From an uncultured Clostridia bacterium (lineage in GTDB: Bacteria > Bacillota > Clostridia > TANB77 > CAG-465), in the NCBI GenBank assembly GCA_944387375.1, contig CALXEQ010000005.1, forward strand, positions 41,941-105,940: 64,000 nt of DNA, written 5' to 3'. Position numbers and translations under genes: made by a program. Position 1 is the stretch's first letter. The number at the start of each line of letters is the position of its first letter. The notes below the pieces were generated by a model that saw only the letters and a list, made by a program, of their open reading frames with translations, was not told the origin of the DNA and searched no databases. This document shows positions 51,920 to 60,992 of the stretch, in pieces.

Positions 51920-53047
51920 TTATTTTTCTTTTAAAAGATCTATTGTATTTATTTTTTTTATCTTTTTATTATTTAGTTTTACAGATATTATAGATAAAAT
52001 ATAAATAAATACTGTAAATAATAAAAGTATACATATAAACATACCATAATCCGACTTAAGAATTATTTCTAACTTATACTTTAATATAAAATTTATAATT
52101 TGATTAATTAATATTGCTATAATAACAGATATTGCAATTGATATTCCAATTATAGCAAGAATTCTATATTTCATTATTATATATATCTCTTTTACTTTAT
52201 ATCCAATAGCCTTAAAAATCGCAATATCCATAGTTTCATCATTAATAATATTAGAAATTATAATGCTTACTGATACATAATTAAATACAACAGCTAAAAC
52301 TAATATCACTATTACTAATAAAAAAGCTATATTGTATAATTTTATATCTGCTTGGCCACTAATATTGCTCAGATTTGCACTACAATCAAATTTATTTCTT
52401 AGTTCATCTATAACCAAGTCAACATTTTTATAATCGTCTACAATTGCAGTAATATAAGTTTGCGTTTCTATTTTTTTATTAACACTTACAATATAATTTT
52501 TTAAAGCTTCGTTAATATATAAATATCCCCTATTTCCTTCCTGTATCCCGACAATATTTGCTGTAACAGTAATATTATTTAATTTTAGTGTTACTTCTTT
52601 TCCTAAATAATCTGATAAATCTACACGAGTATTGGTTCTATCATACACAAAATTTGGTATTATTATCTGATAATTATCCTCATCGTCAAACAGATTTCCT
52701 TTATTAACATTTTGAATTTCTTCATTCATACAATAACCTACAGAAAAGTAATAGTTATCTTCCATAGTAATACTTATTCCAGAATTAATTCCTTTATATG
52801 CAACATCAATATGCTCTAGATTATTTATTTCATCCATTTTAGAATCAGAAAATTCATAATCACTACTTACAAACAATACCCTATTTGCAATATTATTTTT
52901 AATCTTATTTTCTAAAACATCATTTAATAATGTCATACAATAGACAATAGATAGTATAAAACCAAAAGTTATAGATATAGAAATAATGTATAATATTAAC
53001 TTCTTTCTTTTAAAAAAGTTTTTATATGCAGGTTCAAATAATCTCAT
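51920..53047 (-). CDS. FtsX-like ABC permease, second subunit
   Basis: 375 aa with the MacB/FtsX layout: one N-terminal helix (~17-40), a large outside domain (~45-235), then three helices (~236-262, ~295-318, ~335-360). The loop ETMDIAIFKAIGYKVKEIYI is the conserved FtsX cytoplasmic motif. It lies 8 bases after the first permease gene. With that protein and the ATPase it forms a mechanotransmission-type exporter or a peptide-resistance module. Substrate not identifiable. Confidence 0.85.
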   Translation of the reverse strand: MRLFEPAYKNFFKRKKLILYIISISITFGFILSIVYCMTLLNDVLENKIKNNIANRVLFVSSDYEFSDSKMDEINNLEHIDVAYKGINSGISITMEDNYYFSVGYCMNEEIQNVNKGNLFDDEDNYQIIIPNFVYDRTNTRVDLSDYLGKEVTLKLNNITVTANIVGIQEGNRGYLYINEALKNYIVSVNKKIETQTYITAIVDDYKNVDLVIDELRNKFDCSANLSNISGQADIKLYNIAFLLVIVILVLAVVFNYVSVSIIISNIINDETMDIAIFKAIGYKVKEIYIIMKYRILAIIGISIAISVIIAILINQIINFILKYKLEIILKSDYGMFICILLLFTVFIYILSIISVKLNNKKIKKINTIDLLKEK

Positions 53048-53055
53048 ATAATCAC

Positions 53056-54324
53056 CTAACCTTCTTTATTTAGTGATAAAGGTGTTTTCTTGAATATTCC
53101 TTTTCCACCTAAATAACTTGCAATTGTCGGTATTAATATTGAAAAAATTAAAGCAACAATGCATACCCAAACATTTAAATTAACATTAAGTCTATCAAAA
53201 TCTATATTTTTATTAAAAATAAATATTTTAATAAGATATATTGAAATAATAGAAATAATTAATCCTATTAAATATGCTCTTATTCCTATAATCAAATTTT
53301 CAAAAAGTAATATAGTCTTAATATTTTTGTTCTTATACCCAATTGCTTTAAGTATTCCTATTTCATACTTTCTGTCATCAATTGCTTTTATACTTGATGT
53401 AGTAATACTAGATAAAACAATTATCATTAATACAGATAATACGATTGCTGTAACTACATTTATTATAACTACTATATACGTATTTACAGTGCTTCTAACC
53501 ATACATCTATAACCTAATTCCTTTACTTTTTCCATTGTATTATTCAAATTCAAAGAATTATCTACATAAGCTATTATCTGCTCATCAGGACCTGAATAAA
53601 TCACATTAGGATTTAAAACTGTATTTTCTTCGACATTCTTATTTATTTTAATTACATCTTCAAAAGAAACAAACAAATTATCTTCAAAAGGATATTCATC
53701 TACATCATATATTCCTATCACCTCAAACTCTTCTGTAAAAGTTTCTTTTCTAATACGTTCACCATTGCTCTCATCATATGAAAAATAATATATATTAATT
53801 TTCTTACCTAAAAAATCTTCACCATTTATGTACGCTTCTCTATCATATACTTGTTCTTTATTTTGCGAATATTTTCCATAATATATTTTATTTGGAATTA
53901 GACATACATTTGTCTCACCATTTTCTATATTTCTTCCTTGTATAACACTAGGCTGAATATTAACATCAGCTCCTTTAAAACTCAACCTCATATTTTCTTC
54001 ATACTCATCAAAAAAATCACTATAAATAGTAGTCATAGTTCTTTCTTCTTTTTCTGGAATTACTTTTGATATATGATCTATCTCTTTAATGCTATTTATA
54101 ATATCTTCTTGTTTTTCTTCAGGTACACCAAGTACTACAATTGATCTATATGCTATATTATTTACCAATGCTCTATTCATATAATTACTTAAACATATAT
54201 TAAAACTAATAACTAAAATGCAAATAATAACAGAAATTGCTACTAGTATCGTATTAGAAATAACACCTTTTTTTCTTCTACTAAGATTCTTGTTTGCTAA
54301 AAATATATAATCTTTTATTTTCAT
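53056..54324 (-). CDS. FtsX-like ABC permease, first subunit
   Basis: 422 aa of the same layout: N-terminal helix (~20-42), outside domain (~50-280), three C-terminal helices, and the motif DDRKYEIGILKAIGYKNKNI. About 47 residues longer than its partner in the outer domain. It lies 2 bases after the ATPase gene. The two permeases are paralogues and likely make a heterodimer. Confidence 0.85.
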   Translation of the reverse strand: MKIKDYIFLANKNLSRRKKGVISNTILVAISVIICILVISFNICLSNYMNRALVNNIAYRSIVVLGVPEEKQEDIINSIKEIDHISKVIPEKEERTMTTIYSDFFDEYEENMRLSFKGADVNIQPSVIQGRNIENGETNVCLIPNKIYYGKYSQNKEQVYDREAYINGEDFLGKKINIYYFSYDESNGERIRKETFTEEFEVIGIYDVDEYPFEDNLFVSFEDVIKINKNVEENTVLNPNVIYSGPDEQIIAYVDNSLNLNNTMEKVKELGYRCMVRSTVNTYIVVIINVVTAIVLSVLMIIVLSSITTSSIKAIDDRKYEIGILKAIGYKNKNIKTILLFENLIIGIRAYLIGLIISIISIYLIKIFIFNKNIDFDRLNVNLNVWVCIVALIFSILIPTIASYLGGKGIFKKTPLSLNKEG

Positions 54325-54326
54325 AC

Positions 54327-55001
54327 TTACTCACTCAACTTTCCTGAATTCATATAAAATACTTTATCTGCATACTTTTTAATATTTTCATTATGACTTA
54401 CTACTACAACTGCTTTTCCATTATTTGCAAGATCTCTTAAAGTATTATATACAATTTCTTCATTTTTTACATCTAAGTTTCCTGTAGGCTCATCTGCTAA
54501 AATAAAATCAGGATCATTTGCAAGTGCTCTTGCTATAGCAATTCTTTGTTGTTCACCTCCAGATAATTCTTTAGGATAATGATTAATCCTATTTTCAAGT
54601 CCAAAATTAGTTAAAAGCTTTAATGCTTTTCTTCTTCTATTGCTACTTTCAATATCTTTATTTATATACATTGGTAACATTACATTTTCAATAGCTGTAA
54701 GCTTTGGATTTAAATAAAAAGACTGAAACACAAACCCAATCTTTTTTTGTCTTATATCTGCCTTTTCATCCTCTGAAATATTAGAAACATCTTGTCCATC
54801 AATATAAAGTTCTCCACTAGTTAAATTATCTAATAATCCAAGTATCTGTATTAGCGTACTCTTTCCCGAACCTGAATGTCCCATAATAACATAAAGTCTT
54901 CCTATGTCAATTTTTAAATTTACATTATCCATTGCCGTAATTTTTTCATCTTTAAGACTAAACTCCTTAATTCCATTTTTTAAAATTATACTTTTTTCCA
55001 T
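54327..55001 (-). CDS. MacB/LolD-type ABC transporter ATPase
   Basis: 224 aa. Walker A GHSGSGKST, Q-loop FVFQSFYLNPKLT, signature LSGGEQQRIA, Walker B FILADEPTGNLD, and H-loop VVVSHNENI are all intact. Start at ATG 55001, 7 bases after AAAGGA; longer in-frame TTG rejected. Short size and the ENVMLPMY segment are typical of MacB-associated ATPases. First gene of the three-gene exporter. Confidence 0.9.
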   Translation of the reverse strand: MEKSIILKNGIKEFSLKDEKITAMDNVNLKIDIGRLYVIMGHSGSGKSTLIQILGLLDNLTSGELYIDGQDVSNISEDEKADIRQKKIGFVFQSFYLNPKLTAIENVMLPMYINKDIESSNRRRKALKLLTNFGLENRINHYPKELSGGEQQRIAIARALANDPDFILADEPTGNLDVKNEEIVYNTLRDLANNGKAVVVVSHNENIKKYADKVFYMNSGKLSE

Positions 55002-55208
55002 ACACAAATCCTTTCCATTATAATATTAAAATTATAATTTTATATCTTATATAAATATAACAAAAATAAACTGCTTTTATAATTATTTATTATATAGAAG
55101 TACACACTGCTTAATAGAGTATATTTTTTGATTTTATACTAACTATTACCAATTAATAACTATTGATTTTATTTTAACATAATAATTGAAATATATAAAT
55201 GTTTTAAA

Positions 55209-55240
55209 AAAATTTCTCTTATAATTTTAAGAGAAATTTT
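55209..55240 (-). terminator. Terminator after the dacF-type gene
   Basis: Perfect 13-bp stem (55209-55221 and 55228-55240), 6-nt loop, T-rich tail on the minus strand; overlaps the stop codon. The remaining intergenic bases to 55008 are A/T-rich with no other recognised feature. Confidence 0.85.
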
Positions 55241-56430
55241 TCAAACACATATTTTAAATAATCTGTTACATTTGATTTTGATACATTGTTATTTGCTACT
55301 ATATTACTTTCACCTATTTTTTCATTAGTTGCTTTATCAAAAATCTCAACTTTTCCAACTACTTGATCTATTTCTATTGGACTACTTAATCCTTCATTAT
55401 ATGTAATCACTTGCTCTGTTTCTATATTTTGACCTTTATTTACTAATGAATAAACATCATTTTCTATTCTTGTTTCAAGTTTATCATTCACGTTTTTATT
55501 TATTGCTATTTGATCTAAAACTGTATTAGACGAACATATTTTCTTAGTCTCATATGTAGAGAAACCATAATCTAGTAATGTTTTTGTCTCCTCCATTCTA
55601 ATATCTGATGTTGGAGCTTTCATAACTACACTAATAAATGTAGTATCACCTCTTGTAGCAGTAGAAACTAAATTATACAAAGCCTCTGATGTATAACCAG
55701 TTTTTAATCCAGTTGCTCCATCATAATACCTTATAAGCTTATTAGTACTACTAAGTCCAAACTCTCCATTTCTTAAAGTGTCCATCCAAATTGATGTATA
55801 ATTTAAAATATTAGGATGTTTTGTTATCAACTCTCTTGACATTATAGCTATATCTTTTGCACTTGTATAATGTCCCTCTTCATCTATACCATGTGAATTC
55901 ATAAAATGTGTATTTTCCATGCCAAGTTCTTTTGCTTTAGCATTCATCATATTTACAAAGTTTTCTTCACTTCCACCAATAAGTTCTGCCATAGCTACCG
56001 TTACATCATTTGCAGATACTACACAAATAGCCTTTAGAGCATCATCTATTGTTATTTGTTCTCCCTCCTTAAACCAAATTTGTGAGCCTCCCATCTCAGA
56101 TGCCTTTTTACTACATGTTACCATATCATCATACGAAAGAACACCTACATCTATTTGTTCCATTATTAAAAGTAAAGTCATAACTTTAGTCACTGATGCA
56201 GGTAGCATATGCTCATTTTCGTTGTTTGCATATAAGATCTGACCAGTAGTAGGTTCCATTAAAATTTGAGAATAAGACTCAAAAGTAAATGATGGGTTTG
56301 CCACTGTTGAAATACTACTTTCCATACTATTATTTTTTACTTTATATAAGTATCCTACTCCTAAAATGTAATTACAATTTATTACGCTTATTAATAACAT
56401 ACAAACTATTATTTTGAAAAACTTATTCAC
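55219..56430 (-). CDS. dacF: D-alanyl-D-alanine carboxypeptidase, DacF/PBP5 family
   Basis: Trims the terminal D-Ala of peptidoglycan stem peptides. About 403 aa from GTG 56430 (5 bases after AGGTGG). An N-terminal signal or anchor (~5-27) precedes the S11 peptidase domain. Catalytic motifs: SVTK (SxxK, ~79-82), SAND (SxN, ~139), and LKTGYT (KTG, ~240). A C-terminal PBP5-type domain follows (~285-380), with a possible amphipathic tail. In B. subtilis dacF lies upstream of spoIIAA; here the spoIIA pair is 52 kb away. The choice between DacF and DacA/B is not certain. Confidence 0.85.
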   Translation of the reverse strand: MNKFFKIIVCMLLISVINCNYILGVGYLYKVKNNSMESSISTVANPSFTFESYSQILMEPTTGQILYANNENEHMLPASVTKVMTLLLIMEQIDVGVLSYDDMVTCSKKASEMGGSQIWFKEGEQITIDDALKAICVVSANDVTVAMAELIGGSEENFVNMMNAKAKELGMENTHFMNSHGIDEEGHYTSAKDIAIMSRELITKHPNILNYTSIWMDTLRNGEFGLSSTNKLIRYYDGATGLKTGYTSEALYNLVSTATRGDTTFISVVMKAPTSDIRMEETKTLLDYGFSTYETKKICSSNTVLDQIAINKNVNDKLETRIENDVYSLVNKGQNIETEQVITYNEGLSSPIEIDQVVGKVEIFDKATNEKIGESNIVANNNVSKSNVTDYLKYVFEKFLLKL

Positions 56431-56512
56431 ATATTCCACCTCAATACAGTTTATTACTAAATATAATAAAATATTATTAAATTAATAATATTAATAATCA
56501 AACAAGAATAAA

Positions 56513-56532
56513 AGTACTTCATTTTGAAGTAC
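56513..56532 (-). terminator. Terminator after the 76-aa gene
   Basis: 7-8-bp stem (AGTACTTC / GAAGTAC), 5-nt loop, T's on the minus strand. Confidence 0.7.
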
Positions 56533-56541
56533 CACTTAAAA

Positions 56542-56772
56542 TTATCTCTGACTTTTTAATTTACTTCCATAAACTTCAATTACAAATTTTATGGTTTCTT
56601 CATTTCCAGAATAGATTTCATCTCTTTGTCTTGTATAAAGTTCATTCTTTCTATTTAATTCTTTAATAATATTTTCATCTATAGTTTTTTCAATAGCAAG
56701 CAAATTATCTCCTATCATCTCTGCTATTATTTCAATTGCAACATCTACATTCATTAATTTGTTATTAAACAT
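56542..56772 (-). CDS. Small hypothetical protein, 76 aa
   Basis: From ATG 56772, 5 bases after AGAGGTGG. The sequence is mostly helical (VDVAIEIIAEMIGDNLLAIE, then ELNRKNELYTRQRDEIYSGN). No recognised domain, membrane segment or signal. It lies behind the XRE regulator gene but more than 120 bases away. The good SD and own terminator argue it is real. Function unknown. Confidence 0.55.
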   Translation of the reverse strand: MFNNKLMNVDVAIEIIAEMIGDNLLAIEKTIDENIIKELNRKNELYTRQRDEIYSGNEETIKFVIEVYGSKLKSQR

Positions 56773-56904
56773 AATTACCACCTCTTTATTTAATTTATAT
56801 TATTATATTATAAAAATTACATATTTATATTATTAATTTTTAAATTATTTTTTACTAAAAGTGTACTTTAATTAATTTAAATTAATTATATAATAAATAC
56901 ATAA

Positions 56905-57141
56905 TTAATCTGACTCTACATCGTTAAATATATTATCTGAAAAAAATTCAGATAAAGTTAAATTAAAAACTTCACATATATGAAGTAGTGTATCTAGTTT
57001 TAATAATTTTGTTTTTCCGTTTAGAAACGTAGTTATAGTTGAACATGGTATACCTGATTCTTTGCAAATATACCAGATATTTACATCATGCTCTTTTAAA
57101 AGATTATTTACTTTTAGTCTAATAGCATCCGATAGTTGCAT
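56905..57141 (-). CDS. XRE-family transcriptional regulator
   Basis: 78 aa, one Cro/CI-type helix-turn-helix (~8-65): IRLKVNNLLKEHDVNIWYIC, GIPCSTITTFLNGKTKLLKL, DTLLHICEVFNLTLSEFF. Short, without a sensor domain. SD GAAAGGAG before ATG 57141; TATACT of a likely -10 lies 30 bases upstream. A long imperfect palindrome (57187-57238) lies just behind, between it and the divergent 66-codon gene, and may be its operator. Confidence 0.82.
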   Translation of the reverse strand: MQLSDAIRLKVNNLLKEHDVNIWYICKESGIPCSTITTFLNGKTKLLKLDTLLHICEVFNLTLSEFFSDNIFNDVESD

Positions 57142-57186
57142 AACTACGCTCCTTTCAAAACTAGTATAACAAATTTTAATGTTTTA

Positions 57187-57238
57187 CTACTTGGGCGAAT
57201 TGAAGTGATATGCATTTTACTTCAATTTACCCAAGTAG
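57187..57238. promoter_or_regulatory. Long palindrome between the XRE gene and the divergent gene
   Basis: Arms CTACTTGGGCGAATTGAAGT and ACTTCAATTTACCCAAGTAG (18 of 20 positions pair) with a 12-base centre. It lies between the divergent XRE gene and 66-codon ORF, a natural operator position. Eight T's follow on the plus side at 57241-57248, so it could also be an intrinsic terminator of an unseen plus-strand RNA. Confidence 0.6.
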
Positions 57239-57303
57239 ATTTTTTTTTACTTATGTTATAATTATTTGTAAATATTTAAATAATATTTATTAAGGAGGAT
57301 ATT

Positions 57304-57504
57304 ATGTACGGAAAAATAGATGATATTTTAAAGAAAAAATATGATGAAGTAAAAATTCCACCAGATATATTTGATTTTGATAAAATATTAAAAAATTGTG
57401 ATTTTAAAACCATAAAAAAAAATAAAATGAGAAAAAAAGTAATTATAGTTTCAGCTATAATTATAATTTTTATTACTATATTCTGTATTTTAAAATTCAT
57501 ATAG
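57304..57504 (+). CDS. 66-residue membrane stub resembling an anti-sigma N-terminus
   Basis: A charged N-terminus (MYGKIDDILKKKYDEVKIPP, then DIFDFDKILKNCD) is followed by one membrane segment (~46-65) and stop. It recalls the first ~65 residues of the anti-sigma-like protein at 8756 (LLLKEKINQIQVPNDI, then a helix), but has no outer domain. SD AAGGAGG 5 bases before the ATG. TATAAT at 57257-57262 could be its -10. Divergent from the XRE regulator. It may be a degenerate anti-sigma or a small membrane peptide. Confidence 0.55.
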   Translation: MYGKIDDILKKKYDEVKIPPDIFDFDKILKNCDFKTIKKNKMRKKVIIVSAIIIIFITIFCILKFI

Positions 57505-57569
57505 TAAATATTTTTCAAATAAAATTGTTAAGAAAAAAATTTATTATAATATATTTTGTCGAAAAAAAG

Positions 57570-57594
57570 ATTGGGAATTACTTCCCAATTTTTA
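57570..57594. terminator. Bidirectional terminator between converging genes
   Basis: Perfect 8-bp stem (ATTGGGAA / TTCCCAAT), 4-nt loop, with T's on both strands. Serves the 66-codon ORF and possibly the hydrolase gene. Confidence 0.75.
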
Positions 57595-57684
57595 ACTTTA
57601 TAATATATATACCTAATATTTTTAATAATCTGTTTCTATATTTTAATATATTTAAATTTAAGTTTCAACAGTTAAATTTTATTT

Positions 57685-58449
57685 TTAATTTTCTAAAATG
57701 TATTTTGTAGAAATTGAAATAACTTTATTCAATTCCCCAGGCTTTTTAAATCTATGATCTGCCCCTTTTATTTCATACAATTTTACGTTATTTTTAAACA
57801 TTTTTTGAAATTTTATTGAATCATCAATAGGTGCTGTTGTATCTTCAGTCCCATGAATTATTAATATTTTGTTGTTATTGTTATATATTTTAAAAATATC
57901 ATTTATAACTAATTCTTCATAAAATTCTTTTGTAATTATAATTTTACGTTCAAAGCCAAGAATACATTTACCTTTTTCTAAAAACTCGTTTATTGGCATT
58001 TTTAAAAGACTATCTTCAAAAACTTTTTTCATATTAATTGCAGGACATCTTAAGATAATAGAGTTATATCTATCATTACTTTTATTTATCTTTAATAATG
58101 TTACATATGCACCAAAACTTGTAGCAAAGATTCCTATTTCTATATTCTCAAAACTATTCTTTATATACTGTTCAACATCATCAATATCGTTTATGCAATT
58201 TTCTACAGTATAATAATAGCCATCTGTTTTTGACATTCCATGACCTGGAAAATCAAAAGTGATAACACCAATGCCAAAACTTGTCAAAGACCTAGCTAAT
58301 GCAATAATAGCTGAACTTTTCTTGTCTCCACCAAATCCATGACATGCTATTATAATCTTTTTTATATTTCTGTTATCTGGTAAATATAAATCGCAAAAGA
58401 TTTTATAACTTTTTTTTGAAGAATTAATATTAAACTCTTTTTTTAACAT
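57685..58449 (-). CDS. Alpha/beta hydrolase
   Basis: About 254 aa from ATG 58449, 6 bases after GGAGAT. Canonical fold: IIIACHGFGGDKKSSA (oxyanion HGFG), FDFPGHGMSKTDG, nucleophile elbow FATSFGAYV (Ser), acid IIHGTEDTTAP (Asp), and GADHRFKK (His). Such serine hydrolases include esterases and acyl-CoA/acyl-peptide enzymes. No signal peptide, so it is cytosolic. Substrate unknown. Confidence 0.85.
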   Translation of the reverse strand: MLKKEFNINSSKKSYKIFCDLYLPDNRNIKKIIIACHGFGGDKKSSAIIALARSLTSFGIGVITFDFPGHGMSKTDGYYYTVENCINDIDDVEQYIKNSFENIEIGIFATSFGAYVTLLKINKSNDRYNSIILRCPAINMKKVFEDSLLKMPINEFLEKGKCILGFERKIIITKEFYEELVINDIFKIYNNNNKILIIHGTEDTTAPIDDSIKFQKMFKNNVKLYEIKGADHRFKKPGELNKVISISTKYILEN

Positions 58450-58574
58450 GTTTCTATCTCCATTCAAATCATTAATATAATTATAATATATATCTTAAAT
58501 TTAGACCATATTTTTAATAATTATTATACATTTTTTATATTATTTAACATATTAATATTATGAAGGAGGTAATT

Positions 58575-59822
58575 ATGAACCCATTTGACTTTTGTGGTCC
58601 AATAACAGATCAAAAATATTATAACTGGAAAAATATTTATCCAGTAGCTTATGATAAAAATAGTACTAGTCCATATACCAAAACTAGAGTAATCCTTATG
58701 AATGGATGTGAAACAGAACAAATTTTCTTTCTACATCAATTTAGCAGAAATTGTTCAAATAATGACTTAAGAAGGGAAATTGCTAAATTAAGAAGAATTG
58801 AACAACAGCAGCAAAAACTAGTACAATGTCTAAAACCAATTAATGAAAATATATTAGAAGAAACAATACTATATGAATTACTTGCTGTAGATCTAACTGC
58901 TAAACTTGCAAAATGTGAACCAGATATGTATGTGAAACAAGCACTAGATTTTGCACTACTAGAAGATTTTGATCATTTATATAGGTATTCAAATCTTATG
59001 AAACTTGAATATGGAAAAAATGCTGAATATTTAGTAGGAAGATATACCGAAATAATGCCAGCAAGACCAACAATTTCACATCATAGACACCCAGTTGATA
59101 CAATACGACGTGCAACAAACTCAGAAGCTTCAACTATTACAAAATTGCATTGCAATATTATAACAGCGGCAGAACAACAAACTATGAATTTCTATATGAA
59201 TGTATGTAATTTATATCCATCTGATTTAGGACGAAGATTATACCAAGAAATAGGAATGGTTGAAGAAGATCATGTAACGCATTATGGAAGTTTATTAAAT
59301 ACTAATATGACTTTTTTAGAAAATTTAGTTATGCATATGTACACAGCATGTTATCTATATTATTCTTGTCTACAAGATGAGGATAATCAACAAGCAAAAT
59401 GTGTTTGGAAAGAGTGTTTTTACCAGGAAATTGCAAACTTAAAAAAATCTGCTGAATTACTAAAAAAATACGAAAATAAACACTGGTCTTGTGTCATTGC
59501 AGACGGTGCTTTTCCAGATCTATTAACTCTTGGTCCTAATGTAGAATATATAAGAGACATAATTAAAAACACCGTTACAAATACATCTTTAAAAGAAGAT
59601 TACTGTCCTATAGATCTTATACCTTTAGATAGTGATTTTTTCGAATATCAAGCAATTGTAAATTCAGATATTGAATGTGTACCAAGTCATAATGTTATAT
59701 GCAAGACAATAAATAAATTTAGTATGGATTATAGATATGAAAAATCTCCAAATCCTATGACAGATCTTCAAACAAGAAATATAGATAATGTAACGCTTGG
59801 AAGAGTTCCAAATTCAAAATAA
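58575..59822 (+). CDS. Ferritin-like di-iron protein, 415 aa
   Basis: Start at ATG 58575, 6 bases after AAGGAGG. Residues ~95-310 form a helical bundle with apparent di-iron ligands: Glu in ETILYELLAVDL, Glu and D-x-x-H in LLEDFDHLYRYSN, Glu in ITAAEQQTMNFYM, and Glu-x-x-His in VEEDHVTHYGSLL. The N-terminal ~90 residues (DFCGPITDQKYYNWKNIYPV) and C-terminal ~100 are unassigned. Plus-strand, with a terminator directly after. No signal peptide. It may handle iron or peroxide; it is not a standard ferritin, rubrerythrin or Dps by length. Confidence 0.7.
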   Translation: MNPFDFCGPITDQKYYNWKNIYPVAYDKNSTSPYTKTRVILMNGCETEQIFFLHQFSRNCSNNDLRREIAKLRRIEQQQQKLVQCLKPINENILEETILYELLAVDLTAKLAKCEPDMYVKQALDFALLEDFDHLYRYSNLMKLEYGKNAEYLVGRYTEIMPARPTISHHRHPVDTIRRATNSEASTITKLHCNIITAAEQQTMNFYMNVCNLYPSDLGRRLYQEIGMVEEDHVTHYGSLLNTNMTFLENLVMHMYTACYLYYSCLQDEDNQQAKCVWKECFYQEIANLKKSAELLKKYENKHWSCVIADGAFPDLLTLGPNVEYIRDIIKNTVTNTSLKEDYCPIDLIPLDSDFFEYQAIVNSDIECVPSHNVICKTINKFSMDYRYEKSPNPMTDLQTRNIDNVTLGRVPNSK

Positions 59823-59823
59823 A

Positions 59824-59846
59824 ATTCCCCTTTTGGGGAGTTTTTT
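59824..59846. terminator. Terminator between the ferritin-like gene and the DUF3298-type gene
   Basis: Stem ATTCCCC / GGGGAGT with loop TTTT (last pair mismatched), five T's on the plus strand and AT-rich sequence on the other. It closes the converging ferritin-like gene and probably the minus gene too. Confidence 0.85.
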
Positions 59847-59852
59847 ATCTTT

Positions 59853-60542
59853 TTAGTTATCTAAAATCAAATTTAAATTATCATATGGTATTTCTACTTC
59901 AAATATTCCTGCTACATACGGTGCTATAGTATATGAGTTAAAAATAATAATAAGTGAATTTTCGGTAAATATAAAATTTTTATAATTATCTGGATCTTTT
60001 TGCAATCCCTTATTTAGCCATTCTTCACTTGAATATTGTTTTATATTAGTATCATCTTTTAATTTATTATAACATTCACTATAAAATAGATCTAAAATAT
60101 CTTTATTTTTTTGCTTAAAATAATTTATATCTATCACAGTATCACCTTTAAAATTTACTGTAAATACCTCTTCAATATCATGACTTATCCCCACATTACT
60201 TTTTATTATAAATTTAAAACTTCTATATTCTTTATATTCATATTCTTCAAATGATATTTCTAATTTCTTTTTATCTGCTGTAAAATTTGAATTATCAAAT
60301 TTTTCTCTATAATAATCAATTTTTTTATTAATTACATTATTTACATTTTCATACTCTGTTACTGGATAAAATATATTTATTTTTTTATTATTATCTTCTT
60401 CACTTATATTTTCTATTTTATATTCTTCAGTATTATTTACAACATCCTTTACTTGTACAGTATCAGTATTAATAGTTACAATTTTTGATGATGCTATTAT
60501 TACTAAACATAATAAAAGAGCAAGTAATCTTTTATGGTTCAT
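59853..60542 (-). CDS. Secreted or membrane protein of the DUF3298/RsiV type
   Basis: 229 aa: N-terminal hydrophobic segment (~5-20, signal peptide or anchor), linker, then a domain resembling DUF4163-DUF3298 (KKINIFYPVTEYENVNNVIN, later FIFTENSLIIIFNSYTIAPY and AGIFEVEIPYDNLNLIL). This family includes peptidoglycan deacetylase PdaC N-domains and RsiV, a lysozyme-sensing anti-sigma. There is no sigma gene next door, so an independent wall-related role is as likely. 41 bases after cdd. Confidence 0.7.
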   Translation of the reverse strand: MNHKRLLALLLCLVIIASSKIVTINTDTVQVKDVVNNTEEYKIENISEEDNNKKINIFYPVTEYENVNNVINKKIDYYREKFDNSNFTADKKKLEISFEEYEYKEYRSFKFIIKSNVGISHDIEEVFTVNFKGDTVIDINYFKQKNKDILDLFYSECYNKLKDDTNIKQYSSEEWLNKGLQKDPDNYKNFIFTENSLIIIFNSYTIAPYVAGIFEVEIPYDNLNLILDN

Positions 60543-60583
60543 ATTATCACCTAAAACATTATATGCTCTTATTTATTATTTTA

Positions 60584-60991
60584 TTATTTTTCATCAAAAT
60601 CAAAAGGCACACTTAAAAAGAATTTTACTTTCTGATTTATTTCAATTCCATCAATATAACATATTATATCTATATCTTTACACATATCTACAATATATTG
60701 TAAACATACTCCACATGGAATAAGTGTCTTATCAAACTCTTTACTTTCTTTATTCTTACCAACAACTGCAATTGCAACAAATTCCCTATCACCATGAGAT
60801 ATAGCATTTTGTATTGCATTTCTTTCTGCACAAACCGAAAGATTAGGAATTTTAGTATCTTCTACATTAACTCCTATATATACAGTTCCACTTTTAGCAA
60901 GTAATGCTGCTCCAACCATATATCCAGTCGTAGGTGAATACGCATTTTTACATGCGTTTTTAGCAATATTAACTAAATCTTCCTGTTTCAT
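60584..60991 (-). CDS. cdd: Cytidine deaminase
   Basis: Deaminates cytidine and deoxycytidine to uridine forms for salvage. 135 aa. Zinc site: Cys54-Ala-Glu56 (SVCAERNAI) and Pro92-Cys93-x-x-Cys96 (IPCGVCLQY), typical of the tetrameric Cdd. The start is 1 base after the dgkA stop, with GGAGGA upstream. In Firmicutes cdd follows dgkA and precedes era; here no era follows. Confidence 0.94.
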   Translation of the reverse strand: MKQEDLVNIAKNACKNAYSPTTGYMVGAALLAKSGTVYIGVNVEDTKIPNLSVCAERNAIQNAISHGDREFVAIAVVGKNKESKEFDKTLIPCGVCLQYIVDMCKDIDIICYIDGIEINQKVKFFLSVPFDFDEK

Positions 60992-60992
60992 A

